The notes under the pieces: generated by a model
What the model was told of the DNA's origin: nothing
Databases searched by the model: none
Seen by the model: the letters and a program-made list of their open reading frames with translations, nothing else
In this document: piece after piece, positions 22,080 through 33,479 of the stretch
How positions within the stretch are numbered: the first letter of the stretch is position 1
Layout of the letters: each line of letters starts with the position of its first letter
Translations under genes and position numbers: made by a program
Assembly: GCA_024811115.1 (NCBI GenBank)
Contig: JAKOGH010001199.1
Span: forward strand, 1 to 55,887
Length of the DNA: 55,887 nucleotides
Source: Terana coerulea
Lineage: Eukaryota; Basidiomycota; Agaricomycetes; Polyporales; Phanerochaetaceae
Reading direction: 5' to 3'

Positions 22080-22700
22080 ATGTTTCCTGAGCATCCTGGG
22101 GAAGTCCAAGTAAATCACTACATTCCCGGACTGTATGCATCGACAAGCTTGCCTCGCCCGGACCAGACAAGTCTAACCACCGTTGACCACCCCATCGTTC
22201 TCGACCTCTCTGTACGTTCCTACTTCCTACCGAACGCTGGAGTAGGATCATGACGACCCTACAGGTATCTCTTACACATGCAGCCTTACGTGACTTCTTG
22301 AAACCCATAAACATCCATCACACTAGGTCCTGCTTGAGCACTCTCCCGACGCTGCCTCGCTGACACCGACAATATCACCGACCAAGAACATCGTAGACGC
22401 CGTCCCACGCGCGCTGTACGCGATGCACGCCGCGCATATGCAACAGTGGGCCGTGGACAGCAGCAATATCCTGCTTCTGCGGGATGGCCGCGTCGTCTGG
22501 GTTGACATCGACTGCACCAAGCTGTCGCCAGGTCCCGAGACCCTCTCCGACGGGAGCTGCTTGGTGAACCGTGTAAGGGATGGTTGTCCCTGGATGCGGA
22601 CCTAGTAAGTCTCTTTCGTGTGCTCTGGTCACACAAAATATTGCTCATGGATGAGAACGCTGATGGATGTTAGCTTCCTGATAGATGTATCAGATACCGT
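22080..22700 (+). pseudogene. Kinase-like domain relic
   Basis: Plus-strand pieces in several frames resemble the fungal kinase-like proteins with an ATP-free N part and a catalytic C lobe: HYIPGLYASTSLPRPDQTS and VDHPIVLDLSVRSYFLP, then AMHAAHMQQWAVDSSNILLL, DGRVVWVDIDCTKLSPGPE. The HGD catalytic motif, expected just before the N of SNILLL, is replaced by QWAVD, while the DFD-like metal site reads DID. Stops and frame changes separate the pieces. This is a decayed copy and not an active kinase. Confidence 0.5.
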
Positions 22701-23225
22701 CGCCACCTGGTGTGGTCGTTTTCTGCCTTGGAGCAAGCGGCTTGGAGGTAGGGCCTGTGAAAATAGGAGCTTCATTGATCAAAAACATACGGCTTTTGTA
22801 TAAAATCACAGCTATATAACTATACGTGCGATTGCGTATGCGGGCAGCCTCTGGAGTCCGCGACGACGAAAGAAGGACTTGATCGGAGCGCGTGGGCTTT
22901 GAAGCTTTGCAGGCTACTCACCGTGGCTGACATTATTAGTCCCTCTGAAGCGCATTGGGGGCACGGCGGAGAAGTCGATAGGCATCACAAGTTGAAAAAA
23001 GCCTCGAGTAGAGATGCAAGTATCAGATCGGTTTGAGCGTTTGTTCCCGGACTTCGCTTCCCTCTCGAACATGATAACCGCGGCGAGTCGCACCAGACTA
23101 TGGTTAGCCGTCATATTAACATTCGACGTGAGTGGTCCTTTGGTTCATAAGGGCATTTCCGGTACGCCTTTGTGGCCTACGTTGCCCTCTATGTTCGGAT
23201 CTAATGGCCTCCATTGGCACGTCAG
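22701..23225. other. Spacer without a supported gene
   Basis: No gene recognised. From about 23225 onward the duplicated upstream region of 7TM copy D begins. Confidence 0.35.
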
Positions 23226-23431
23226 GTATCATTTTCCAAACTTCTCCAACAAGATGCGGTCGCTGATACATCGTTGTTCGTAGGATGGGCGATGGGACAC
23301 ATACTGAAGCTCACGCAAAGGATTGTAATATGAGCAATCTTTGAGGATAAATGGCCCACTGTGTTCGCCAGCATTGTAGCAAGCAAGCCGTCGTGTTTAG
23401 ATGGGTTGGTTCACAACCCTTCTCATGGCTG

Positions 23432-23437
23432 TATAAA
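23432..23437 (+). promoter_or_regulatory. TATA box of 7TM copy D
   Basis: GGCTGTATAAAGATGA lies 70 bp before the ATG at 23502. The same word and spacing occur before copy C, inside a duplicated region of about 200-300 bp, which supports it as the core promoter. Confidence 0.65.
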
Positions 23438-23501
23438 GATGACCATCGCTGGGATGTGGGATTCCCCTCTGAGACCCACCTTCACTCACACTCGTGCCCC
23501 G

Positions 23502-25170
23502 ATGTCCAACGTTGACTGTGGCACAAATTACGCATGCTTACAGGTTCAGGCGACCTTGAAAGATGTTGAATCGACCATGGGCGATGTTCAATGGATCTTC
23601 GAAAACGTTGCCCCGGTGTGCCGGGAATTCAGCACGGGTGCGGCGGTGACCGTCGCCGTGTCGGCACTGATCGGTGAGCGAATGCGCAATATAGTCAGAC
23701 GTTGTTTGGTTTATTTACCTAATAAACGTACAGGGGTATACTTTGTGCTGTTTGTCCTAACCATCTGGTCGACTTACAAGCACACTGAAAAGGCCTACAC
23801 CATACTGCGAGGAGTCACTGTTACGTTGTAGGTCCTGTTCCGCTATAGCCCAATACTGCCCCACAGATGGTACCTTTTGTAGATGCATCATGCTATGCGT
23901 TAACTATAGCATGCTTATGGTGCAATTTGCGGTGTTTCGACAGATTGTCTCTAGCTTGCTGCTGAGTGGCCCTCAAACTTCAGCAGTACTATCGATCGCC
24001 TCGCCCTCTCAGCACCGCACGTTATCCATTGCCATCGCTGTGTCTCAGTGAGTTGTATTCCGCTTGTTGCCTTGTATCAGAACGTTCATCACATCTTCTT
24101 CCAGGCTTACCAGAGTGATCGTGGTCAGTCGTGAGGGTGGGAGCGTTTCAAATGCGAGCTAACACCCCGCAGTGTCTTCTATCTGATGGCCTCCTTGCTT
24201 GGAGGTTTTGTGTCTTGTATGGCGGGAGGCGTTGGGCAACGATATCTTGCTCTACGGTCATGGTGATAATAGCGTGTAAGTAGCCCTATGTTATGGGCAA
24301 AGTAATATACCCTAAGCTGATGGTTGTCAGTTCTTGGACTCCCTGCGCCTGTCCTTGCCATGCTTATAAACTTTACACCAGGATCTGGCCGTTATAACGG
24401 TGTTTTGTGGCTGACGGGCACCATTATTTCGGATGGGTGGCTGTGGGCCACGTTTGCAAACAACACCGTGCTCACTACATCCATCATCGGCAAGATATTG
24501 TGCGTACATTCGCTTTCATGACCGAGTTGGCGCATTGCTGAAACTGTCGTGGCTAGATATGTGAGCCGTCAGACTAAAAAGTCCACCAAGCTCTCGATCG
24601 GGGGCACGAAATATGCCGTGCTCCTGCAAGCAATTATCGAATCTTCGCTTGTCGCTTGGATAGGGATAATTATATTCGGTGTCTATAATGCGAATCCCAA
24701 GCCGGTACGGTGCATGCTCGCATTTATTATGCGTTGGCTGACACAACAATCATTACCTTAGCCGAGCAACAGTGATGAGAACTACGACCCTACTGGTTCA
24801 GAACTCGGCACTATCACAGCTAAAGTCGCAGTTTATCTCTTGCCTATATTCTTCGTAAGCCTAAACCGCCCTTGGTTTGGCGAATGTTCCACTGCTCATG
24901 CCAATGCTCTAAACCCAGGGAATCTCGCAGTGCCTGCTTACCGTCCGCGTAAGCCTGGTACCACGGTCGCTTGGTCATAGCACATCTCGGCGCGAAGACT
25001 ATGCTATCAATACCACGGATGTGGCAGCCGCAATACGGAGGGTAATGGGTGCGTCCAACCCAGACGCACACGATAATGCTGGAAAGGACGAATTGTCGGA
25101 GGACCATGACAGCACTGACAGTGTATTACATATACACACGGAGCAGGACGGTGGGCTCTCGCATGCATGA
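23502..25170 (+). CDS. 7TM membrane protein, copy D (intact)
   Basis: The only intact member of the local family. Nine exons fit in phase: 23502-23673, 23734-23827, 23910-24047, 24105-24123, 24173-24275, 24331-24499, 24557-24704, 24762-24854 and 24919-25170. They encode 395 residues. Seven hydrophobic stretches can be placed: VTVAVSALIG/VYFVLFVLTIW, VTVTFMLMVQFAVF, VIVCLLSDGLLAW, TVMVIIAFLGLPAPVLAM, WLWATFANNTVLTTSIIG, LLQAIIESSLVAWIGIIIFG and AVYLLPIFFGISQCLL. A 70-residue acidic, Ser/Thr-rich C-tail follows, presumably cytoplasmic. No signal peptide is evident. Start choice rests on conservation with C and C' and on the TATA box 70 bp upstream. Topology is receptor-like, but no known family name is claimed. 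Confidence 0.85.
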
Positions 25171-25356
25171 CTGTTGTATCATGACATTCTTGCATGTACA
25201 TCTGTATATATCTGCTAGTCGTGCGTCGTATATTTATGAAGGATTTTCATTCTCGTCCCGCATGCCTGCTATTACCTCAAAGAGTTTCTTTGTGGATACA
25301 ACGACCACCAGCATTTTTGCGCAGCCATCGAATAGGTGTCACGAGCTGAGGATACA

Positions 25357-25480
25357 TCAGGTGCGGGTGCAGTGACGAGCATCGTCGTCAGCCATGTCCG
25401 AGAAGGCAGCGTTTTGTAATGCTTGGCCAAGCGGCCGCAGCTGGACGGAAATTGAGCGTCGGTCAGCGGACGTTGGGCTA
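25357..25480 (-). repeat. Duplicated gene fragment downstream of copy D
   Basis: Matches 18850-18975, which lies downstream of copy C, over about 120 bp (TGACGAGCATCG.CGTCAGCC and GTCGGTCAGCGGACGTTGGGCT). Copies C and D thus share both their upstream and downstream neighbours. The big transposon begins eight bases beyond this fragment. Confidence 0.6.
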
Positions 25481-25485
25481 GGGGT

Positions 25486-25575
25486 TATGCTGTCCAGAAT
25501 GTACAAATAAAATAATGCACGCGCGACCGACGAATGCACGCGCGACTGACGTTTAGCGCGCGCGACTGATATGAG
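25486..25575 (+). repeat. Left terminal inverted repeat
   Basis: TATGCTGTCCAGAATGTAC begins the arm, followed by an AT-rich spacer and three CGCGCGACTGA/CGCGCGACCGA motifs at about 25518-25569. Confidence 0.7.
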
Positions 25576-25800
25576 CGCCTGTGACTTAGGCCCGAGGTTT
25601 GGGCGTCTAATCGACCGCCTCGTCGGCCACTCCTTCCAGCCTCTTTGGCGTATAGTACGCCTACAGGGCCAATTATTGGTACTTAGTAGTGTTCAGTACA
25701 GTGATAAAATGGGGAAATACATGTATAATTCACTCGGAGTGTTGTTGTGTGTTGAATTTCTTGAAGAGGGATAGTTACTCCGCTCTGATGTTGGCATATT

Positions 25801-28302
25801 GTGAAACACTTGGGCGCACCACAGGCTTTGTCACCGCAGCTGGAGGGTTTTGCGCCTCTGCAGTCCATTTCTCCTGCCCTCATCTCGACCTTTGAACCCC
25901 CGTTGCTCACCTCTGCAGCCAACATGCCCGAGGAGCCATGCATCAAAGGCTGGCATACTGTTTTGGGCAAGCGCCTAGCCTTTCAAGGCAATAAGCTCAA
26001 GCGCCCTGTGCAAGGTCCGCTCAAGCCTTCAGTTCATTGTCGTTTCAACTCTGATACTTGCTCTGTAGGCCAGATACTCATTTTCCCTAGGACATTCTCT
26101 GAATCATATCCCAATTGCACTGCTAATAAGAACAACTACAGTCAACCTCACAACTTGAAGGCTGAGCATTCCAAGTTCATGCAGCAGGTTTGTCCGAGAT
26201 GGCCGACTGCGCGTGATATTGAGAAATCAGAGAGGAAGGAATGGGAGTACTTATTGAAGAGGCAAAAGATGGGAGACCTTAGTGTATGCAGCCGTGGAAA
26301 GCAGCTAGCCGTTGCAGCAGGGCATGTGCGTCACAATATCTCTCGTTTTGGTGCCTATTCTGACACTTTTGCTCAGCATTGTGCAATCATAAGCTTTGGC
26401 CTAGAGGGGAACCTGACTGAGGTTTCCCTTGAAGACTTCAGGAAGCTTACCGCCATAGATGTTCCTGGCACAAACAAGGACAAGGAGGTCTCCGAGTATA
26501 TGCGAAGCTTCCTCATACCTTTGGAGTTCAACCATTCCCTCTCCGCAATCCAGAGAAGCAGCGAATCATTAACATATTTCTGGCCATTGTAACAGAGAAG
26601 TCCTGTTGGATTGTCTCCGACTTCTCGCGTTTGCTCTCATTCAACATTATCTCGCGAGCTGAGCCGTGGACACAGAATGATCTTACACCTGGCTCTGCAG
26701 TGAGTGTCGTGTTTTCTGTCCTTGTGCATATCTCATGTATCAGCAGGCCTGGTTCTCTCTCTGGAACCACGCTCAATATGGACCAGATCTTGTCTGGGAG
26801 CGAAAACTTGCCGTTTCTACAATTCAGGCCTGGGACATCAGAGTTCGGAACCGTGACAACAACTCTAGGTGGAAGCAACCAATCGTTCATGTTCTTGCCA
26901 CTATGGGCCAGGTTTTCAACGGCTATGGCATGCACACTGCCAACGACATCTTGCACGAACTTGGTGTCTTTCCCTTGATGCCGACCTGGGTTCTCTGTGA
27001 AGATCGAGTCCTTTTCACCCTATTCCTTAACTTCATTCAGCAGTACTCTGCTAAGTGGGCATCAAAATCATTCCGCCGCTCTTGCGCTGTAGCTTCCAAC
27101 ACTCGGGTCCCATTTGACTATAACTATGGGAGTGGTGCATATTACATTTCTACGGTACTCCGAGTGTATCGCCGCCGAGAGGTCAGAGTCCGGTCGGGTT
27201 ACTACATCAGGCTTCTTCACGATGGTCTGTTGGACTCAAGACATATCATTGGTGAGTTCTGTGTCCTTTTATACGCCCGTCTTACATCATAGCATGAGTA
27301 GGGAAACCCTATTTGGAGCCTCAGGCTACGAGTAGCTATCAAATTATCCAGTCACACCACAAGTACCTGCCGGTGTATCAGTTCGAGTTAGGATCCCTCA
27401 CTGCGTACTCTGTAATTCAGGCACGACCGCCTGTAGAGTGGCGAGTTGGTACGTACACCAAGGTATGGAAATTGTTATTGTGCATGATAGCATTCTCTGA
27501 GCACCTTCACAATGAGCAGACATTGGTTGGACGGGATATCACCGAAGAAGGCCTGAAGACCACACTGGGTTTGGCGGAATTCCATGAACATGTGAAGAAC
27601 AAAATAGATCCCAAGGGGAACACTATCCTAAGACGTCCTGGACCTCGCAAGATTGTGAGTTGCCTCCAAATGTAATATACAGAGAATTCAATATTCATTA
27701 CCAGGAACGAACCGGTAATGCTGGTCGCCCGCGCAAGGAACCCACCATTGCCAAGCAGCTCAGAATTATCAAGCGAGGCAGCAAGCCTGTGCTCAAGAAA
27801 CATTTTGCCGATGTAGCCCTTGCTGAGCCTCAGACGATTGCGTCGAGCACTCGAGTTACCAGGCAGACGGCGAGGCATGATGGTATGTGCATTATCACCT
27901 TATCTATACAGATTTATAAACAAAATCCATCTAGCTCAGAGCAGTGCAGGCTCTCCAGCAGTCCCCAAGTCAACACCTGTGTACACACAGACCTCCCTAG
28001 CTATCACAGCTACTTCTCTGAAGATCATTGCATTCAAGCCGCCCACCTTAGGTATGTCTATCCATGATAAGGGTACTTCAATCTCTATGCTCATCAAGCC
28101 CACATTAGAAAATCCCAAGCCTACCAAAGGCAAGGGCAAAGGCAAGAAGGCAAAGCAGCAGAAGGCAGTCCCTGAAGAGTCTAAGCCTGTGAGGGGCAAA
28201 CGCAGAAGAGACGACAATGAGTGGACGCCTGAGCAAGAGCCAGCTTTGAAGAAGACAAAGGCTGCAGGACGTAAAGGGGCCGCTGGAAAGAGGACCAAGT
28301 GA
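25801..28302 (+). CDS. Unrecognised multi-exon protein gene in the element
   Basis: A long plus-strand gene. Exon 1 is open from at least 25801 (first ATG at 25924, MPEEPCIKGWHTVLGKRLAF) to about 26698. It is followed by exons starting at 26745 (QAWFSLWNHAQYGPDLVWER), about 27325, about 27700 and about 27930. The last exon encodes a Lys-rich tail with likely nuclear-localisation stretches (KGKGKGKKAKQQK, GKRRRDDNEWTP) ending with TGA near 28302. Introns have canonical ends. A frame change near 26515 joins two clearly coding halves (ending MRSFL; resuming FGVQPFPLRNPEKQR). No domain is recognised. Its place inside the element and its basic, probably nuclear tail suggest an accessory transposition protein, which is inference only. 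Confidence 0.55.
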
Positions 28303-28309
28303 CAGCACT

Positions 28310-29520
28310 CATGTCACCAGCACTCATGTGATGTCTATCTTTACATGTATATTTCCCTGGGACAAAATACATTGTTGTCTGTATGTGCTACTACGAGATA
28401 CCCGCATAAGACGTGGATGCCAAGGTCCCGGCCGGTTCACAGCGAGGAAGCGCACAAGCGCGATGAGCCCGTCCCACTAGCGCACACACCCATAGTAGCG
28501 GTAGTGGCCCCACGCTGCCGTCGCGAGCAGTGTCTGCGATGGAAGTGAGTGGGTGAGGATGAGGATGCAGAATGCAGGCCGGCAGCGTACCTCGCCGATG
28601 ATGATATCTTGCATGCCGTTACATGCACCGTAATCTGCGCGATCCTCTGCCTCATTGTTGTCATCCACGTCCTGCATTTCGCATCAAGCAAAGCCTCCAC
28701 CTCAACGTTGTCGCCGAGCACATCCTGCACGGCGTCGCGGCCGTCCTGCATTTCATCAATGTCCACTCCGGACGCACTCACATCACCGGGCACGTCATTG
28801 GCAGCCCCGCCGGCTGAACGATCGCTGGTGCAGCCAACGCGTGTGTTGCTGCACATGCACCTGTCCTCGGAATGCAAGTTCGGCCTGCCGTCCTTGTATC
28901 TCTCATGGAACCACGCATTCACAATGCCGTCATCGTTCTGCAAATGCGGGGCCGCCAGTGCGCACGGGCGTCAGCGGGGCTGACCAAGTAGTGTTCACGG
29001 CGAAGCGGAAGGACAGCGGCATGGTCACCATGCGAGGAACGTGAGGACGGAAGGGCCGGTTAATGACCGTCTCAAAGTACTCATTTTGGTTAGAGAGCTA
29101 TGAGACAGATGAGCCTATCGGACGCAGAAATGAAGATAGACACGTACAAGCATCCCGGCCGAGGAACGAGCCGTTGAGGGAGCCGTGCGCGTACATGACA
29201 CCGTTCAGCTTCGGGGTCGTGCTCGGCACTCGTCGACTTCAAGCCCGTCCTCCACACGCCGTCGTCCTCCAGCCTGATTCGTCCTTGCTGAGTGGACCAA
29301 GGGCCTGTCACGCACATAGCCATCAGAATTTGCAGGCGCACACACATTTAAGTGCGGCTTACCACGGTGAGCATGATCTGCATGCATGGCGGCTCATTTT
29401 CTAGCGGTGAGCAACATACCCGGGCATCGGTGACAAGCCCGGCTCGGCGTAGTCGTTCTGGCTGCGGCGGCGTGGGGCGACGACCATTCACAAATCGCCA
29501 CGCATTTCTGAGCGTACGGG
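28310..29520. other. Spacer in the element, possible decayed exons
   Basis: Minus-strand frames with coding texture occur, for example RPFRPHVPRMVTMPLSFRFA at about 29060-28990 and NGVMYAHGSLNGSFLGRD at about 29205-29150, but they lie in different frames with stops between them and match no family I recognise. No intact gene is supported. Confidence 0.35.
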
Positions 29521-30175
29521 TCAGATTAATGTAAAAACCAATGCACGCACTGTTTCAGTCGCTCCTTGTGTCCCCTGATTAGCTCTCGCTGGCAGTAGGT
29601 CCTCGTGCTTGAGGAAGTGGGGGATAGTTGACGAACTCGCGATGCTGCCAAGGTGGAGCGTGTGAGATTCGTCGGTGACAACACGCACGAGCAGCTCACC
29701 AGACTGGTCCTGGAGGAAGAGCTTGACAGTGCCCTGAGGAGGTTGCGCGCGAGCTGGACCCTTGTGCTGGTACCTAGGCACTATACACCTCGTCAGTCAG
29801 AGTGCCCAGCAGCCGTACCCGGAGAAACGTACAGAGAGCTGTGCATTTGCTTGGGCTGACGAGCTCGGTGGTGTTCACCCTGTTCGTGAGGAACAAGATG
29901 AAGGTGATCGCCGTCGTCGTCAGGACCGCGCCGGACTCGACCACCATCCATATGATCGCCTTGCGCTCCCTGCGCCCCGTCGGCGACATCCACGCCGTCA
30001 GCGCCAGACCTTCCACGCGATGAAGCGTCGTCCAGGCGATCTGCGTTGCGTAGACGCTCACAGCGGGGCGAGCCACTTCTTCATCCTCAGGATGGACTCC
30101 GGGTCGCGGGAGGCTCGAGTTCTGGCCGATGATGGCCCACGCGCACGCTGCGCACAGATTCACGGTGAGCATATG
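29520..30175 (-). pseudogene. Membrane-protein C-terminal fragment
   Basis: The minus strand gives TQIAWTTLHRVEGLALTAWM, a short charged loop, then the hydrophobic helix AIIWMVVESGAVLTTTAITF / ILFLTNRV, and after an intron-like gap a hydrophilic tail (SGELLVRVVTDESHTLHLGS). This is the layout of the last two helices of common Agaricomycete multi-pass proteins that carry an IVESGA-type motif in helix 6. The N-terminal helices are absent. It is different in sequence from the 7TM array outside the element. Probably a captured or broken host gene. Confidence 0.45.
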
Positions 30176-30502
30176 CTGAGAAAAGGGAAATCACAGGCGC
30201 ACCAGTCGTTGTGAGTACCATGCATCCCTTGTAGAGAAGCGGCCAGTGTGAGGTGGTGGATAAACACAGGCGGTCGAGTGGCACTTACTAAGGGGATAAC
30301 GACGAGCAAGTGGTACTACCAAACGGCACAACAGCGCCAGACCTTCACAGGGATTAACAAGCCATCGAAGCGTGCTTGAGGCGGTGAAGGTGGTCGAGGT
30401 TAGAGCTTGGTTGGAGTTGACGTGCAAGCGTGAGAGCGTGAAGGAAATATCGGCGCTTGTGGCCGTACCTACTCACACAAAAGAATGCTCTCTCACCTAC
30501 GC

Positions 30503-31100
30503 AATAAACTCACTAAAAATAAGCTGAAAAAGCAAAGTACAGAGATTTTGGATGTGTTTATGCTGGTGTTCAATACATGAAAGATTTTCACCGTTAACGT
30601 AGTGGTTTTATTGGTAACATTTTTCATTGCCTTTTATATCCATCCTTGATGAGCGGCTCTACACCATCTGTCCAGAGGTGAACATAACTTCTTCTTCACT
30701 CCAATAAATTCGTTAAAAATAAGCTGAAAAGCAAAGTACAGAGATTTTGGATGTGTTTATGCTGGTGTTCAATACATGAAAGATTTTCACCGTTAACGTA
30801 GTGGTTTTATTGGTAACATTTTTCATTGCCTTTTATATCCATCCTTAATGAGCGGCTCTACACCATCTGTCCAGAGGTGAACATAACTTCTTCTTCACTC
30901 CAATAAATTCGTTAAAAATAATCTGAAAAAGCAAAGTGCAGCTTTTTGTATCTTCAATCCATCTGCATGTAAGAGAGACGATATTCTGTCTATCAACGCA
31001 GTGATTTTATCGTAATAATTCGCTCTTACTGCATTTATTACAGAAGTTCCCACGGCAAGACTGTTGAGCATTTCGCTTGTCTCGCACATGCAGACTGTCC
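30503..31100. repeat. 199 bp tandem repeat, about three units
   Basis: Units start with CAATAAA(C/T)TC at 30503, 30702 and 30901, giving a period of 199 bp. The first two are almost identical, including CAGAGATTTTGGATGTGTTT and GAGCGGCTCTACACCATC. The third is more diverged and fades out by about 31100. A weak minus-strand frame (72 codons) crosses the third unit and part of it recurs in the others, so an old exon may have been amplified. Confidence 0.75.
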
Positions 31101-31269
31101 ACCATGTCCTCATGCCATTGTCAAATGTTCAGGTGTGTGTTGTCTTCATGTACAATGCCGGGAGACATAACAGAATATAAACCACCAGTTGGCAGATATT
31201 GGTACATATAAACGTATGCATACAAGAGTACTAGTAAGGTATGGAACTGCGGAATCTAGCAAAACATTG

Positions 31270-33305
31270 CACTAGATATCGTCAAGGTAGTACAACACTC
31301 GTTCGGAATAGGGATCAGCAAGTCCATGCAACACTGAGGGGGATTCGCCGAGTTCCTCTTCTGCACCAGCCTGGCGGGGTGGTGTCATCATCCCATGTAA
31401 AACACCTGCCTCTGCCAAAGGTGCGTCTTCGTTTTCTGCGGTGAGATCAATAACAGCCGGTTCTGCACCAGTTCCGTTGCTGTGGTGCTCCACCTTCCAT
31501 GGCAGGAGGTGCAGGTGCGATGTTGGCAGGAGGTGCAGGTGCGACGTTGGTAGGAGGTGCAGGTGCGACGTTGGCAGGAGGTGCAGGTGCGACGTTGACA
31601 TTGGCTGTTGCGGCTTCAGCAATTTGAGGGCAGCGCCACCAGCAATTGGATGATCATCTGCCATGGGTTCGTCAATCACGAGAGATGCAGGACCGAGCGC
31701 TGGGCTGCTTCGCGACAACAAAATTGGGAGGACTGAGGGGTTCTATACCCGGTATGAGTACAAGATTCACTTAGATGCGATCTATGGACTAACCTGACAC
31801 TGCTTTCGTAGAGGTGTTTGTCTCTCCTTTGCCTTCTTGATCGGGGCGTACGGAAGAGGCCCTGGGCAATTTCGCGGTCTGTTGCAGTGTCAGACAATGC
31901 GTCACTATCCTCATCGTCGATGTCCTGGAAGAATAGTTTTCCTTTGGCTTTTCGCTTTGACGCACGTATTGCTGGGCTAAGACTTCGTACTGACACCAAT
32001 GCCTGTGTTAATTCTAACCGCTCTGAGGGGCAGAAAAGTGAGTGCGTACCACGTGCTTTCCCTTCCCTTTGTTTTTGGACTTCACAGGCGGTGTATACTC
32101 ATCAGAGCTCTTCTCGCCTGGAGTTTTATGTTTGTAGTCATCATTTGTACAAGACGAAGCACTTACCATCCTTCTCATGTTTTCCCAGTTCACCTGTACT
32201 CTTTCGCCCTGCTTTGTCTTTATCGTGTTGATCTTCCTCCTGATCTGACTTAGGAAAACTCAGATCAGACCCACCAGATCCACCGTCTGTGTCTGATCCT
32301 CCCAATATGATGTCGCTCTCATGGGCATCACTCTCATCGCCCCACTGGCGATAGACAATAGGGGGTATAGCACGCCGAGAGCCTTGGGAGATGGTGAGTG
32401 GTTATAATTATAGAATAACTGTGCTTGCTTACCTATGTATATCTTGCGCTCATGGCTCTTACGGCCTTTCTTCAGTGAATATCTGTGAACATCTGCGCCT
32501 GTAATCTCTCCTCGAATGTTGGGATTCTCAAGGGAGTTGCCTTGGTGTGCGAGAAGGACGTAAGGAAGTCTATGATTCTTGAAGTCTGCTGCCTTCTTGC
32601 TCATAATCCAGGGATCCCGCACGGCAAGGAACTTAAAGACATCGGGTAGGTGCTTGCGAACAAGGCGTTCAATGCGATGAGGTCGTCAGATTTCTTGAAC
32701 TGAAACATATCGTCGAGCGAAGCTTCAGCTGACGAGACCATGGCTACGAAAACTCTCAAACTCGGCAGGCTTCAAGCGAGAGCTCCTTTGCAGCTTGGAT
32801 GTTCGCTGTATCACAATGTGAGCCAAGGGAAGGTTTAATAGATATTATACAGGACGTACTCTGTCCAGGCCAAAGGGAATGAATATAATCATGCCGACTT
32901 CCTCCTTCTCATCCTTCTCTTTCTTCTCTGCGCCTTTGCCTGACTCCCCCTTTGCCTAGGCTCTTCAGCATGTGCTCTATACAAGTCTATAGGAAATATG
33001 GAGCATACCTTGTTTTTCTTCTTGCTCGTACCGACATCGTCGTTTTTCATAGTCTGCCGAAAGCCTGCGTTGGTCTCTGTACGTGCATTCTGATATCCAT
33101 AGCTCCTTTTGATGTCTTCAACGACCTTTGCTGTGACTGAGTCATTTTTTTGAGTGTCGTCGACTGGTCTGGGTCCCTCTGCGTGCTTGTCCTCGAGATG
33201 CAAGCAGGTCTTGCAGCGATCTGGATTTCCTCCTGAGGAGGCAAAGGCCTTGCACTGGCAAGGCTCATTGGTATCAACATCCTTGCCTAAGCAGTGCTCA
33301 GGCAT
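31270..33305 (-). pseudogene. Cys-rich N-terminus multi-exon gene in the element, broken
   Basis: Minus strand. Exon 1 (33305-33009) starts MPEHCLGKDVDTNEPCQC and has a CxC..C..C cluster (CKTCLHLEDKH) that could bind zinc. Exon 2 (32955-32860) is Lys/Glu-rich and ends IIFIPFGLDR. The next exon contains LPDVFKFLAVRDPWIMSKK and PYVLLAHQGNS, but stops and frame changes precede it. Then come an acidic Ser/Asp-rich exon (about 32397-32175) and a basic exon (RASKRKAKGKLFFQDIDDE). The C-terminal part crosses a minisatellite (31501-31600). Similar Cys-rich hypothetical proteins are common in mushroom genomes, but I cannot name the family. It is probably carried with the element. Confidence 0.5.
31501..31600. 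repeat. 21 bp minisatellite, four units
   Basis: GGCAGGAGGTGCAGGTGCGA repeats with a 21 bp period. On the minus strand it codes for repeated NVAPAPP in one frame or SHLHLLPT in another. NVAPAPP looks more natural for a disordered protein, which would imply a frame change beside the repeat. Confidence 0.8.
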
Positions 33306-33479
33306 AATGCGCAAAGATGAAGGAGGTGTAAACAAAGCCGCAAAACAGAGGAGGGCTTAGTTAGCCAGTTTCCTATTTAGTCTTGCCGTCGCCGCATCGG
33401 CTCAGACGATCGCTGTCGACAATGACACCCAGGGCCGGTGAAGGTCTCAGAGCACTACAGTGTTGTCGACTGAAAAGTC

